The notes: generated by a model from the sequence alone, not told the origin. 64,000 nucleotides of DNA from CALJFL01 sp047633055 (GCA_047633055.1 JBLIEI010000012.1:12191-76190); one strand, 5' to 3'. Shown: positions 35,445 to 44,845, numbered from the stretch's first letter. Numbers and translations: made by a program.

Positions 35445-35623
35445 TGACTAGCTCCAGAATTCGGTAATGCACCGGGTTAGCGCTCGCTCGCCCGAGGAAA
35501 GGTGGCAATTATCCATGACAGCGGCTGGAACACAACCAGAATGCAATAAAATGCGACATACTATGGCCCAATTTATCAGCTCGGGCTGTACGATGAAGCC
35601 CAACCGTTAGGGAGGTATTGGAA

Positions 35624-36133
35624 ATGCGCATTGGCAGACAGTTATCGATAGTACGCCTTGGCGTGCTCAGCTTGCTACTGGGGTTGCCAGGGCTAGCCTC
35701 TGCCGAGCTGGAAATCAGCCAACTAAGCTACATTGATCGCGGTTACATGGGTCAACAGCGAGAGAACCTCAACAATCTGGCTGCCATCAAACTGGGACGG
35801 CAGTTTCACGGTGACCGCAGCAATGATCTGAGCATTCTGCAGGCTCTACTCGACCAGCGACTGGTGCGGAAAGACCAGGTTCAGGCGTTACAGGCCATGG
35901 GTGTCATTATGGGCGATCTGCTGGCTAAAGAACTCGGCATGGACTGGGTGGTATACGAGGACAAGATTGGACGCTCCAGAGCTTTGCGCTATCAGCTGAC
36001 GGATAACTTTCTATTTCCTATGACCATGATATCCCGGCGCAGGACCGTCGGTGACACAACCCCGATAAACGATGTTTACCAAAAGGCATACGATATTATT
36101 GCCCCCCTACGACAACCGCTGCCCTTCCAGTAG
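35624..36133 (+). CDS. DUF3806 domain protein, secreted
   Basis: 169 residues from ATG 35624, with GGAGG eight bases upstream. The signal peptide is clear (MRIGRQLSIV... ending LASAE), so it is periplasmic. The mature part carries the DUF3806 pattern: a helical region, then GDLLAKELGMDWVVYED, ALRYQLTDNFLFPMTMISRR. The function of this family is not known to me. It is a single gene between dapA (divergent) and the Mla-like operon, which starts 54 bases downstream. Confidence 0.82.
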   Translation: MRIGRQLSIVRLGVLSLLLGLPGLASAELEISQLSYIDRGYMGQQRENLNNLAAIKLGRQFHGDRSNDLSILQALLDQRLVRKDQVQALQAMGVIMGDLLAKELGMDWVVYEDKIGRSRALRYQLTDNFLFPMTMISRRRTVGDTTPINDVYQKAYDIIAPLRQPLPFQ

Positions 36134-36186
36134 GCTTGCTAGATTTTGACCCAACCAAGGGTTAGACTGACGACATACTGCTATTC

Positions 36187-37332
36187 ATGGCTAAAAACTG
36201 CATGACTGACCGGGCACCGGGTTTCAAGCTGGATCGAAAGGATCAGGATACGGCCACCCTCAGCCTGAGCGGTGACTGGATACAAGGCCAACACACCCCC
36301 GACTTTGCCGATCTTCACAACAAACTCCGCGAGCTAAGCCCCACCCTTGTCGAACTTCAGGCTGACGACCTAGGCCGATGGGATTCCATTTTGATGGCGT
36401 TCCTCCTCCAATGTTCCAATTATTGCCGCAAAACACAGATCGGCATGACCACGGACGCCATACCTGAGGGCGCACAACGTCTGTTACGGGTAGCAACCGC
36501 CGTGGAGCCGCACGAGCGCCCGGGCACCGCCGGTGGATCCTGGCCGGTCGCACTCAACCCGATGAAAATGCTGACCACTGCGAGACGGGATATTCGCCAA
36601 TCCATGGCGTTCATTGGCGAGGTCGCCATTGCCTTGTTGCGGCTACTTCACGGAAAGGCAAATACACGTTTTTCCGACTTCAAAGACTTCTGCTACCAAG
36701 CTGGCCCCGACGCATTCGCTATTATCAGCCTAACTGGCGTTCTGGTAGGCATGATTTTGGGCTATCTGGGTGCCGTGCAGTTACAACAGTTTGGCGCTGA
36801 GATTTATGTCGCCGACTTGGTGGTCATCGGCATGCTGCGGGAGATGGGGGTACTTATGACGGCAGTGGTCATGGCCGGGCGCACAGGTGCTGCCTATGCC
36901 GCGCAATTAGGCACCATGCAAACCAATGAAGAAATCGACGCTATCACTACCATGGGCATCTCTCCCATCGAATTTCTGGTGGTACCGCGCATGCTCGCGC
37001 TGGTGGTAATGATGCCACTGCTGACAATTTACGCGGACCTGCTAGGCATTTTGGGCGGCGGCATTGTCGCCGGCGGCATGGGTATTACCCCGCTGCAGTA
37101 CATTAACCAGGCCGAAACCGCCGTATCGCTCACGCACTTTTTGGTGGGCATGATAAAAAGCCTGGTGTTCGCAGTATTGATCGCGGTTGCCGGTTGCCGC
37201 TCGGGCATTAACTCCGGCCGCAGTTCTGCCGCCGTCGGACAGGCCGCGACGGAAGCGGTGGTCACGGCAATCATTTACCTGATCGTTGCCGACGCTGCGA
37301 TAAATATTATATTCCAGCAGCTGGGTATTTGA
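36187..37332 (+). CDS. MlaE-family ABC permease with N-terminal STAS-like domain
   Basis: Inner membrane permease of a phospholipid/MCE-type ABC system, 381 residues. Residues 1-105 look like a STAS domain (alternating strands and helices, LSLSGDW opening); the MlaE domain covers about 135-380 with LTGVLVGMILGY, GREMGVL-like and RTGAAYAAQLGTMQTNEEIDAI motifs. In E. coli the STAS protein MlaB is separate, so here it appears fused. First of four overlapping genes with an ATPase, an MCE protein and a lipoprotein. Confidence 0.92.
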   Translation: MAKNCMTDRAPGFKLDRKDQDTATLSLSGDWIQGQHTPDFADLHNKLRELSPTLVELQADDLGRWDSILMAFLLQCSNYCRKTQIGMTTDAIPEGAQRLLRVATAVEPHERPGTAGGSWPVALNPMKMLTTARRDIRQSMAFIGEVAIALLRLLHGKANTRFSDFKDFCYQAGPDAFAIISLTGVLVGMILGYLGAVQLQQFGAEIYVADLVVIGMLREMGVLMTAVVMAGRTGAAYAAQLGTMQTNEEIDAITTMGISPIEFLVVPRMLALVVMMPLLTIYADLLGILGGGIVAGGMGITPLQYINQAETAVSLTHFLVGMIKSLVFAVLIAVAGCRSGINSGRSSAAVGQAATEAVVTAIIYLIVADAAINIIFQQLGI

Positions 37333-38108
37333 TGATGGCACAGGAAGCTCACATCACCGTCAGTAACGTCACCATGGCCTACGGTCCGCTGGTTATTCAG
37401 CGCGACCTGAGTTTCGATATTTTGCGCGGCGATATTTTTGTCATTATGGGTGGTAGTGGCTGTGGCAAAAGCACCTTACTTAAACATATGCTGGGACTTA
37501 TTGCTCCCGAGCAAGGGGACATTCTCTACAGCGGCAAGAGCTTTACTCATGCAAGCGCCGAGCAGCAGGGAAAAATGCGCCAGCGATGGGGCATCACTTA
37601 TCAGTCTGGTGGTTTGTTCAGCGCGATGAACCTGGCAGAAAACATATCACTGCCGCTGCAGTTGTACACAGACTACAGCAAGGCTGAGATATCCGACATT
37701 GTGGACTACAAACTCTCTCTGGTGGGACTGGGCGGCTATCAAGCCTATTACCCTTCGGAAATAAGCGGCGGCATGGGTAAACGGGCAGCCCTGGCCAGAG
37801 CCATTGCGCTTGATCCAGAGATTCTATTTTTTGACGAACCGTCGGCTGGACTGGACCCGATCAGTTCCCGGCTACTCGATGAGTTAATCGTACAGTTGAA
37901 AGAATCAATAGGCGCTACCGTGGTGATGGTGACCCATGAGTTGCCAAGTATCTTCGACATTGCCACCAATTCGGTGTACCTGGATGCAAACAGTAAGACC
38001 ATGATCGACTACGGCGATCCAAAGTTTTTACGGGATCACAGCGAACAGGCGGTTGTGAGACAATTCCTGGCCCGGGGTATCAGCAAGCCTGAAGAGGAAA
38101 GTGCATGA
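37332..38108 (+). CDS. ABC transporter ATP-binding protein, MlaF-like
   Basis: ATPase of the lipid transporter, about 258 residues. Walker A GGSGCGKSTLL near 37-47, signature SGGMGKRAALARAI, Walker B ILFFDEPSAGLDP and the switch His in VTHEL. Three consecutive possible starts (TTG 37329, ATG 37332, ATG 37335) overlap the stop of the permease gene; ATG 37332 is chosen. It overlaps the MCE gene by 4 bases. Confidence 0.95.
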   Translation: MMAQEAHITVSNVTMAYGPLVIQRDLSFDILRGDIFVIMGGSGCGKSTLLKHMLGLIAPEQGDILYSGKSFTHASAEQQGKMRQRWGITYQSGGLFSAMNLAENISLPLQLYTDYSKAEISDIVDYKLSLVGLGGYQAYYPSEISGGMGKRAALARAIALDPEILFFDEPSAGLDPISSRLLDELIVQLKESIGATVVMVTHELPSIFDIATNSVYLDANSKTMIDYGDPKFLRDHSEQAVVRQFLARGISKPEEESA

Positions 38109-39076
38109 ACGAACAACCGCATACCGTTGCCATTGGCGCTTTTATTGTCGGCGCCTTGCTCATCGCAATTACCGGGCTGATTTTTTTGGGCAGTTCCGGA
38201 TTTGGCAGCGATAAAAACAAGGTTGTGATGGTCTTTGACGGGTCTGTGAAGGGCCTGTCGGTGGGCGCGCCCGTGGCGTTGAGAGGCGTGCAGATCGGGC
38301 AGATCACCGACATCAGTTTGATCTTTGATACCGACACCGTCGACGTCATCATGCAAGTCGAGGCGGAACTTGATAATAACAATATTCGCACTCGTGGCAG
38401 TACCCGCGCCGACCACTATACTGACGAGCTCATCGCTCGAGGTATGCGCGCGCAGTTGAACACACAAAGTCTATTGACCGGACTGCTCTATATTCAACTG
38501 GACTTTTTCCCGGATTCGCCCGTTGTTCTTGCCGACATCCAAACCGATTATACCCAGGTTCCAACTATACCCACAGAGTTGGAGCGACTAACAAGGGAAA
38601 TAGAGTCAATTGATTGGGCTCAACTTGTAAACGATTTTCGAGATATTGCTTCCGGCTTGAACAGTTTTATCGGCAGTGACAAATTCCAGTCTTTACCCGG
38701 GGAAATGCAGGCGAGCCTGAACTCATTCACGGCACTGGGTGACGAGATGAAACAACTGCTGTCCACCTCAGGTCCGAAGCTAGACCAGGTGCTGGATAAC
38801 ACCGCAACTGCCGTAGCGAGCGTCAATACAGAACTCCCCATTTGGTCGGGCATGGCTAAAAATAATTTGCGCCTACTCGAAAGCGCATTGTTATCAATGG
38901 ATGAGGTGCTCAACGAAGTCGACGCACTGGTCTCGGAGGATTCAGCAACCACCTACCAACTCAACAAGGCTCTGCGGGAGCTGGCTCAGGCGGGGCGCGC
39001 TCTGCAACTATTGGCTAAAACCCTGGAAGAACAACCGGAAATACTTATTCGCGGCAAGAGCGAGGAGAAACAATGA
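38105..39076 (+). CDS. MCE-domain protein, MlaD/PqiB-like substrate-binding subunit
   Basis: Periplasmic lipid-binding subunit anchored by one N-terminal helix (about 10-32), 323 residues. The MCE domain lies at about 40-120 (FDGSVKGLSVGAPVALRGVQIGQI), followed by a long helical tail that could form a hydrophobic channel as in other MCE proteins. Hexameric ring formation is known in the family, not visible here. ATGA overlaps join it to its neighbours. Confidence 0.93.
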   Translation: MNEQPHTVAIGAFIVGALLIAITGLIFLGSSGFGSDKNKVVMVFDGSVKGLSVGAPVALRGVQIGQITDISLIFDTDTVDVIMQVEAELDNNNIRTRGSTRADHYTDELIARGMRAQLNTQSLLTGLLYIQLDFFPDSPVVLADIQTDYTQVPTIPTELERLTREIESIDWAQLVNDFRDIASGLNSFIGSDKFQSLPGEMQASLNSFTALGDEMKQLLSTSGPKLDQVLDNTATAVASVNTELPIWSGMAKNNLRLLESALLSMDEVLNEVDALVSEDSATTYQLNKALRELAQAGRALQLLAKTLEEQPEILIRGKSEEKQ

Positions 39077-39684
39077 CAACGCTTAACCACTGGCTGCTGC
39101 TCACACTTACGGCGCTGGTCATTGCTGGCTGTGGCAGCACACCTGCAAGCGACTATTATTTGTTAAGCGCCCCCGAAGGCACAATGCCCTCCGGCCAAGC
39201 ACCCGCTATCGGTGTCGGTCCCATCATTGTTCCCGAATACCTCAACCGCAACAACATGGTCTACAACCGCCAAGGTAACAAACTCGATATCGCCTCATAT
39301 TCGCGCTGGGCAGAACCCCTGGAAAACGGTGTATCAAGAGTGCTGGGGCTGAATCTCGCCACCATACTGGACACTGAAAATGTGCAGACCTTCCCCTGGA
39401 CACAACGCAGAGCCCCTACCTACGCTGTTGCTATCACCGTACTTGAACTAGATGCTAATGCGCAGCGGGCCAGGCTGGTCGCCGAGTGGCGCCTGCGCCA
39501 GCTCGGAGAGGACAACGAAGATGTCCGGCGAATTGCCCAGTTAGAGCAGGCCATACCGGGCGAACTAAGTGCTGAAAAGGTCGCCCTCGCCTATAGCGAA
39601 TTATTCGCCAGCTTGAGTCAGAAGATCGCCGATCTAATTTCCCAGGACATCAACAAAGCAACTGAATCGAAGATCGAACAGTAG
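39073..39684 (+). CDS. PqiC-family outer membrane lipoprotein
   Basis: 203-residue lipoprotein of the ABC-transporter auxiliary (PqiC, DUF330) family. The lipobox is IAGC near residue 19, then DYYLLSAP, the typical opening. PqiC partners an MCE protein across the periplasm, so this operon resembles a hybrid of Mla (permease, ATPase) and Pqi (lipoprotein). Last gene of the operon, overlapping the MCE gene by 4 bases. A decayed TonB receptor lies just downstream on the other strand. Confidence 0.88.
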   Translation: MTTLNHWLLLTLTALVIAGCGSTPASDYYLLSAPEGTMPSGQAPAIGVGPIIVPEYLNRNNMVYNRQGNKLDIASYSRWAEPLENGVSRVLGLNLATILDTENVQTFPWTQRRAPTYAVAITVLELDANAQRARLVAEWRLRQLGEDNEDVRRIAQLEQAIPGELSAEKVALAYSELFASLSQKIADLISQDINKATESKIEQ

Positions 39685-39689
39685 CATTT

Positions 39690-40608
39690 TTAAAGCTGAG
39701 GCTAACTCATCACCGATACCACCGGGCTGTCCGCTGCTGACAACAGTATCTGGCTCCCAATCAGTGGCATTGGTCATAAACGCTGCGACCTCCCGGCTGC
39801 CATCTGGGCTGAAGAATACTGCACGCAAATTCAGCTGCTCGAAATCTTCCAGGTCCGGGCAACTGCCAAACGGAACCTCGGTTAAATCGCCGGTGGCCGA
39901 GGGATTACTGATGACCAGGGTGCCATCAATTTCAGTAAACTCATAGAAATCATTGGGCCTGCCTACCGCTTTGTTGTCGACGACGAAAGCACAGCTCCTC
40001 GTTTCGTTACCCTCGGCGAAATTCTCTCCCGAGCGATCGATGACCTCGCACTCACCATCGACCGATTTAAGCTCATCACGGCTGGTATATTCGGCATCCA
40101 GATACCCACCGTTGAAGAATATCTCAAATGCTGGCAATAGCAGCCAGTTGGCACTCAGCTCAAAACCTTCGCCCTCGATATCGGAGGTCGTAAACAGATT
40201 GGTACCGAAGTCAGATCCGGGAATACAGGCAGCCTGAATAAACTCAAGATTCCGCAAATCGTCATATTCGTAGCTAAACACTGCGGCGTTAACCCTGAGA
40301 GTGTTATCAAACCACGTTGATTTTACACCCAGTTCATAAGAGTTGATCCGTTAGGGCTGTATTGTAGACACCTTCAATCTGCTGCCGATCGTAATTACCC
40401 AGAGTGGCTTCTACCCAACCCATAGTTTCCTCTTCAGGCTTATTGGTAACGTAATGGATAGCACCGGCGGCAGTATTGCGACCAAACAAGGTACCCTGAG
40501 GGCCGTTCAGTATTTCCACCCTGGCTATATCATTGAACGCGACCTTGGAACCACCCGATCGCCCGATATAGACACCATCGATATATACACCTGGGAACAT
40601 CGGCCGCT
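39690..40608 (-). pseudogene. Decayed TonB-dependent receptor
   Basis: Two receptor pieces lie in different frames. The upstream piece (about 40334-40608) encodes the end of a plug domain: YIDGVYIGRSGGS, VEILNGPQGTLFGRNTAAGAI. It lacks the signal peptide, TonB box and first half of the plug, and begins right after the SRAP stop codon. The downstream piece (about 39690-40345) begins INSYELGVKS and holds the last barrel strands. At their junction near 40335 the sequence jumps from the early barrel (ALTDQ) to the late barrel with a frame change, so several hundred codons are deleted. The end lacks the normal terminal aromatic strand. It is clearly non-functional. Confidence 0.88.
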
Positions 40609-40611
40609 TAC

Positions 40612-41292
40612 TCAATCGGCTTTGAGCACGGTCGCTTCGTCAAGCGGTGTCAGCACAGATATTTCTTTGGTTCGAGCATTACTCACTGTTCGCGCCAGGC
40701 GCGAGAGATGAAGGGACATCTTTAATTTCGGCCGAAAGAGTGGATCTTCGGCAGGAACTGCCGCTCCATTGTCTAGCCAGCGATCGACTTCTTCGCCGGT
40801 CAGCATCACCGGCATACGTTTATGCCAGGGCTTAAACTGCTCAGCAGCGGCAGTGGTGACCAAAGTGCAGGACAACAGAGGTTGCTCTCCGCCGTTCCAA
40901 ATATCCCACAGTGCTGCGATAGCCAACGCCTTCTCCGGATTACTAATCAACCAGGGCTGCTTGACCCCTTCCTCGACTCTCCATTCGATAAAACTGCTCA
41001 TAGGCACCACTGCGCGCTGCCGCTTGAAAGGCTGGGCGTAAGCTTTACTGGTGGTCAGTGATTCACTACGGGCGTTGAACATCGCGTACTTTTGATCAAC
41101 TACTGGCGCCCACGAGGGAGTCAGCCACCATCTGGCGCTCTGCACATCTATTGCGCCTTCGATCGTACGCACCAGGGGTACTGATTCCGTGGGTGCCAGG
41201 TTTATGCCAGGCGGTAACTTGAGGTCAATACCCACACCCTGCAACAACTGCTGCAGGCCCGGATTATCGATAACGTTGAATCGTCCACACAT
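40612..41292 (-). CDS. SRAP domain protein (YedK/HMCES-like)
   Basis: 226-residue protein that in this family caps abasic sites in single-stranded DNA through a thiazolidine bond with the N-terminal cysteine. Cys2 (MCGRFN), the Asn of FNARSE, the Glu of SSFIEW and the His of HKRMPVML are all present. It is monocistronic; its stop codon abuts the receptor remnant, so the deletion that broke the receptor ended at this gene. Confidence 0.94.
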   Translation of the reverse strand: MCGRFNVIDNPGLQQLLQGVGIDLKLPPGINLAPTESVPLVRTIEGAIDVQSARWWLTPSWAPVVDQKYAMFNARSESLTTSKAYAQPFKRQRAVVPMSSFIEWRVEEGVKQPWLISNPEKALAIAALWDIWNGGEQPLLSCTLVTTAAAEQFKPWHKRMPVMLTGEEVDRWLDNGAAVPAEDPLFRPKLKMSLHLSRLARTVSNARTKEISVLTPLDEATVLKAD

Positions 41293-41454
41293 TAAGACAC
41301 TCTGCCCATATTTGAGCCCGCTGGCAACGACAGGTCTGCCTAGATGAACTCATTTGGAATTAGACCGTTAAGGCGCGCTGCGAAGAGCTGCAATTGTTGC
41401 CTGCAGGTTCCACAGAATAGTACTCTGGCTGCCGAATTCCACGGAGAAGCTGCG

Positions 41455-41910
41455 ATGACTGCAAAACCCCGGGTGCCTGCGATTGAAGGCTGGCACACAA
41501 TGGCGGATCAGCCGCACCTGCTCGGTACCCGCTGTGATGCCTGCGGCACTTACTTTTTCCCTAAACAAAATCAGTATTGCCGCAACCCCAGCTGCGAAAG
41601 CTCCGAATTTACCGACGTTAAACTGAGCCGCAAGGGCACAGTGTGGAGTTATACCAACGCCTGCTACAAGCCCCCGCCGCCCTTCGTGGCCCAAGAGCCC
41701 TTTACCCCCTACACCATTGCCGCAGTGCAACTGGAACAAGAAAAAATGACGGTGCTGGGCCAAGTCGTCGAGGGAGTAACAGTCGAAGACCTGCACGTCG
41801 GTATGCCAATGGAGCTGGTATTGGAAACCCTGCATGAAACCGACGAAGACATTAAGGTCACCTGGAAGTGGCGGCCCTGTGCCGAGACCAAACAAGGGGG
41901 AGCAAACTAA
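41455..41910 (+). CDS. DUF35 OB-fold acyl-CoA-associated protein with zinc ribbon
   Basis: About 151 residues from ATG 41455 (GGAGAA upstream). An N-terminal rubredoxin-like zinc ribbon (CDACGTYFFPKQNQYCRNPSC near 28-48) precedes the DUF35 OB fold (GTVWSYT, PFTPYTIAAVQLE). Such proteins form complexes with SCP2-type thiolases, for example the ChsH2-DUF35/Ltp2 aldolase of steroid side-chain breakdown. The thiolase gene follows with a TAATG overlap, so the pair is coupled and probably one enzyme. Confidence 0.9.
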   Translation: MTAKPRVPAIEGWHTMADQPHLLGTRCDACGTYFFPKQNQYCRNPSCESSEFTDVKLSRKGTVWSYTNACYKPPPPFVAQEPFTPYTIAAVQLEQEKMTVLGQVVEGVTVEDLHVGMPMELVLETLHETDEDIKVTWKWRPCAETKQGGAN

Positions 41911-43097
41911 TGTCCAACGAGATTGCCATCATCGGAGCCGGTATGCACCCCTGGGGGAAGTGGGGACACAATTTCGTAGAGTACGGTGTCGCTGCCGCCA
42001 GAGAGGCCCTACAAGATGCCGGCATTCCATGGCAAGACGTGGGATTTGTCTCCGGCGGAGCTACGATGCGCTGCGGCTATCCCGGCTATGTCGCGGGCGC
42101 CACCTTTGCCCAGGCCCTTGGATGGCAGGGCGCTGAGGTCAATACATCTTACGCTGCCTGCGCGTCTGGTTCCCAGGCGCTGGCGGCCGCCCGCAACAAA
42201 ATTCTCGCCGGCGAATGTGAGGTCGCTCTGGTGGTTGGCGCCGACACCACACCCAAGGGGTTCTTAGCCCCCGCAGGCGGTTACCGACCGGAAGACCCTG
42301 ACTGGGTCCGGTTTTATCTGGGTATTACCAATCCTACCTATTTTGCCCTGTACGCCAGAAGAAGGATGGACCTATACGGTGACACCCTGGAGGATTTCGC
42401 GGCGGTGAAGGTCAAAAATGCACTGGCGGGAAGCAAGAACCCCCGTGCCCGCTATCGCAAATGCTTCACCCTGGAAGACGTAGCCGCCTCCGCGGTGGTC
42501 GCCGACCCGCTGCGGCTAATGGATATTTGCGCCACCAGCGATGGCGGCGCCGCACTCATTGTTACCAGCCTCGACTACGCCAGAAAACTGGGTAAAGAAA
42601 ACGCACCCAGAGTAGCGGCAATCTCGACTGTAACCCCCACCTTCGCCAGTGCCGTTGTGGAAATGCCCGACATTGCCACCGATTCAGCGGCTGCAGCGGG
42701 CATCGAGGCCCATAGCTATCGCAGCTCTTTACCGGTAAAAGCTTACGAGGAGGCGGGAATCGGACCAGAGGATGTTGATCTGGCAGAAGTGTATGACCTG
42801 TCTACCGCATTAGAGCTGGACTGGATTGAAGATCTGCAACTCGCTCCTCGCGGCGGCGCGGCCGAGTTGTTGCGTCGGGGAGACACATCCGTAGGCGGCA
42901 GGATTCCAATCAACGCCTCCGGCGGACTCGCTTGCTTTGGCGAAGCGGTCCCCGCACAGGCGATTGCCCAAATCTGCGAACTGACTTGGCAACTGCGGGG
43001 TGAAGCCGGCGATCGCCAGGTCCATGGAGCACGGGTAGGGATCACCGCAAATCAGGGTCTGTTTGGCCACGGCAGCTCCGTGATCGTCAAACGCTAG
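41910..43097 (+). CDS. SCP2-type thiolase / lipid-transfer-protein family (Ltp-like)
   Basis: 395-residue thiolase-fold enzyme. The acyl-accepting Cys lies in YAACASGSQAL near residue 88, and other family blocks are CATSDGGAALI, PINASGGLACFGE and ITANQGLFGHGSS. The second thiolase Cys of the CGGG motif is not seen, as is usual for SCP2/Ltp members that act as aldolases or thiolases on branched or sterol-derived acyl-CoAs. Coupled to the DUF35 gene. A MaoC-type gene lies nearby on the other strand. Confidence 0.9.
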   Translation: MSNEIAIIGAGMHPWGKWGHNFVEYGVAAAREALQDAGIPWQDVGFVSGGATMRCGYPGYVAGATFAQALGWQGAEVNTSYAACASGSQALAAARNKILAGECEVALVVGADTTPKGFLAPAGGYRPEDPDWVRFYLGITNPTYFALYARRRMDLYGDTLEDFAAVKVKNALAGSKNPRARYRKCFTLEDVAASAVVADPLRLMDICATSDGGAALIVTSLDYARKLGKENAPRVAAISTVTPTFASAVVEMPDIATDSAAAAGIEAHSYRSSLPVKAYEEAGIGPEDVDLAEVYDLSTALELDWIEDLQLAPRGGAAELLRRGDTSVGGRIPINASGGLACFGEAVPAQAIAQICELTWQLRGEAGDRQVHGARVGITANQGLFGHGSSVIVKR

Positions 43098-43164
43098 CGA
43101 TTGCTGCAACCGTCGACACTGGCATCTCACTACCCGCGTTGATAGCCTTTTCATGCTCTCTTGT

Positions 43165-43254
43165 TCAGGGGGCTCCCGCCGAGGCCTGCTTGAGATAAAC
43201 CATCAGATCTGCTCGCTGCTGTGCATCAGGCACACCCCGAAGTTGATCATCAAT
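43165..43254 (-). pseudogene. Remnant of a cytochrome c C-terminus
   Basis: On the minus strand about 28 codons read like the last helix of a class I cytochrome c (GVPDAQQRADLMVYLKQAS) followed by a TGA. Upstream the similarity stops; no CXXCH haem motif or start codon is in range. I take it as the tail of a deleted gene between the thiolase and MaoC genes. Confidence 0.5.
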
Positions 43255-43297
43255 CCTATCAATTCAATGACCGCTTCCCGCCAATTCCATACTGGTC

Positions 43298-43759
43298 TCA
43301 AGCATTAGGATAAAACCGACTAATCGTATCGATAACACAAGCAGGCTTATCACTCCCTTCAACTTCTATCGTCATCCGCACGACAACCTGGACAGATCCC
43401 TTGATCGATTCTGCACTGATGATCTCTCCGCGACCCCTGAGCCAGCTACCAACAGGTACCGCTGCAGGAAAACGCACTTTTTCACAGCCATAGTTAACGC
43501 CCATTGAGATATTTTCCACTCGCATTATCTGGGGTAGAAACAGGTTGGCCAGGGACAAACTGAGGTAACCGTGGGCGATGGTCGCGCCATAGGGCCCCGC
43601 AGCCGCACGGCCAGGATCTACATGAATCCATTGATGATCACCCGTTGCCTCGGCAAACAAATCAATTCGATGCTGATCAATTTTGAGCCAGTCACTGGCG
43701 CCCAAATTTTGCCCCACGGCGGACAGCAACCCTGCGGGTTCAGCAAATATCGTCGTCAT
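43298..43759 (-). CDS. MaoC-like (R)-specific enoyl-CoA hydratase
   Basis: Single hot-dog domain of 153 residues from ATG 43759. The catalytic Asp/His pair lies in ATGDHQWIHVD, followed by GPYGATIAHGYLSLSL, the hydratase-2 signature. It probably hydrates trans-2-enoyl-CoAs. With the DUF35-thiolase pair it fits lipid or sterol side-chain degradation, though it is on the opposite strand. It is weakly supported as a member of the same pathway. Confidence 0.9.
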   Translation of the reverse strand: MTTIFAEPAGLLSAVGQNLGASDWLKIDQHRIDLFAEATGDHQWIHVDPGRAAAGPYGATIAHGYLSLSLANLFLPQIMRVENISMGVNYGCEKVRFPAAVPVGSWLRGRGEIISAESIKGSVQVVVRMTIEVEGSDKPACVIDTISRFYPNA

Positions 43760-43883
43760 TAGTACCAAGCCACTTATATTGCAAATTTAAAGAAAACTAT
43801 ATCATTGCAACAACGAGATTATGCATAAACGACATTGTTAGCTATAGTTAACCTCTAAATAATAAACTCTCAAGGAAATGACG

Positions 43884-44699
43884 ATGAACGGCGTTGAAAC
43901 TGGCGGTATCCTGGCCCTGTACGTGGTCCCATGGGCGATAAAAATCGCTCTCGCAGTAGTTATATTTTATGTTGGCCGCAAAGCCGTAGGCATGGGGGTA
44001 GGGTTAGCTGAAAAAATGATGCGGCGCCAGGAGATGGACGACATTTTGATTCGTTTCGTCGCCTCTATCATTCGCTGGGTGTTATTGCTCTTCGTCATCA
44101 TTGCCGCCTTGAGTCAATTGGGCATAGACACGACCTCACTCATCGCTTTATTGGGTGCTGCAGGACTGGCTATAGGCCTGTCACTGCAGGGCTCACTGTC
44201 AAACTTTGCCTCCGGCGTTATGTTGATCATCTTCCGTCCGTTCACCAAGGGCGACTTTGTTGAGGCCGGAGGTGCCACCGGCGTGGTCGATAGCATCAGT
44301 ATCTTTACAACCACCATGACAACGCCAGACAACAAAGAGGTCATCATTCCCAACGGTGCCGTTCTGGGGGGCAATATCACTAACTTCTCCGCTAGGCCAA
44401 CCCGCAGGGTAGATATGGTATTTGGCATTTCTTACGATGACGATCTGTTGCTGGCCAAGAAACTGTTAGAAGAAATTATTGCGGCAGATGATCGCGTACT
44501 AGCAGAGCCCGCACCCCTTGTTACCGTCGGCGAACTCGCTGACTCCAGCGTCAACTTTCTGGTTCGTCCCTGGGTAAAGGCGGAAGACTACTGGGGCGTC
44601 ACTTGGGATACCACAGAAGCGGTCAAACTGAAGTTTGACGCAGCCGGTATCAGCATCCCATATCCGCAAATGGATGTGCATATGAACAAGGCGGAGTAA
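43884..44699 (+). CDS. Small-conductance mechanosensitive channel (MscS family)
   Basis: Inner membrane tension-gated channel, about 271 residues. Two or three helices precede the pore-lining segment with LGAAGLAIGLSLQGSLSNFASG, then the MscS beta domain with FTKGDFVEAGGATGVV and the IPNGAVLGGNITNFSA motif, and a C-terminal alpha/beta domain. ATG 43884 is chosen because AAGGA is seven bases away; the ATG at 43878 is too close. Monocistronic. Confidence 0.94.
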   Translation: MNGVETGGILALYVVPWAIKIALAVVIFYVGRKAVGMGVGLAEKMMRRQEMDDILIRFVASIIRWVLLLFVIIAALSQLGIDTTSLIALLGAAGLAIGLSLQGSLSNFASGVMLIIFRPFTKGDFVEAGGATGVVDSISIFTTTMTTPDNKEVIIPNGAVLGGNITNFSARPTRRVDMVFGISYDDDLLLAKKLLEEIIAADDRVLAEPAPLVTVGELADSSVNFLVRPWVKAEDYWGVTWDTTEAVKLKFDAAGISIPYPQMDVHMNKAE

Positions 44700-44845
44700 T
44701 TTTTCAGGCCGCTGAGTTCCTTACAAGAACTTCACAATCAACCGGAGTCCCGTTGTGATATAAATCAAGCTCCGGTCTTGCGCATCCCAACCGCCTTTGC
44801 CGGCCTAATAAATACTCTGTAGTACCGGCGAGAGTGGTTTTTATT

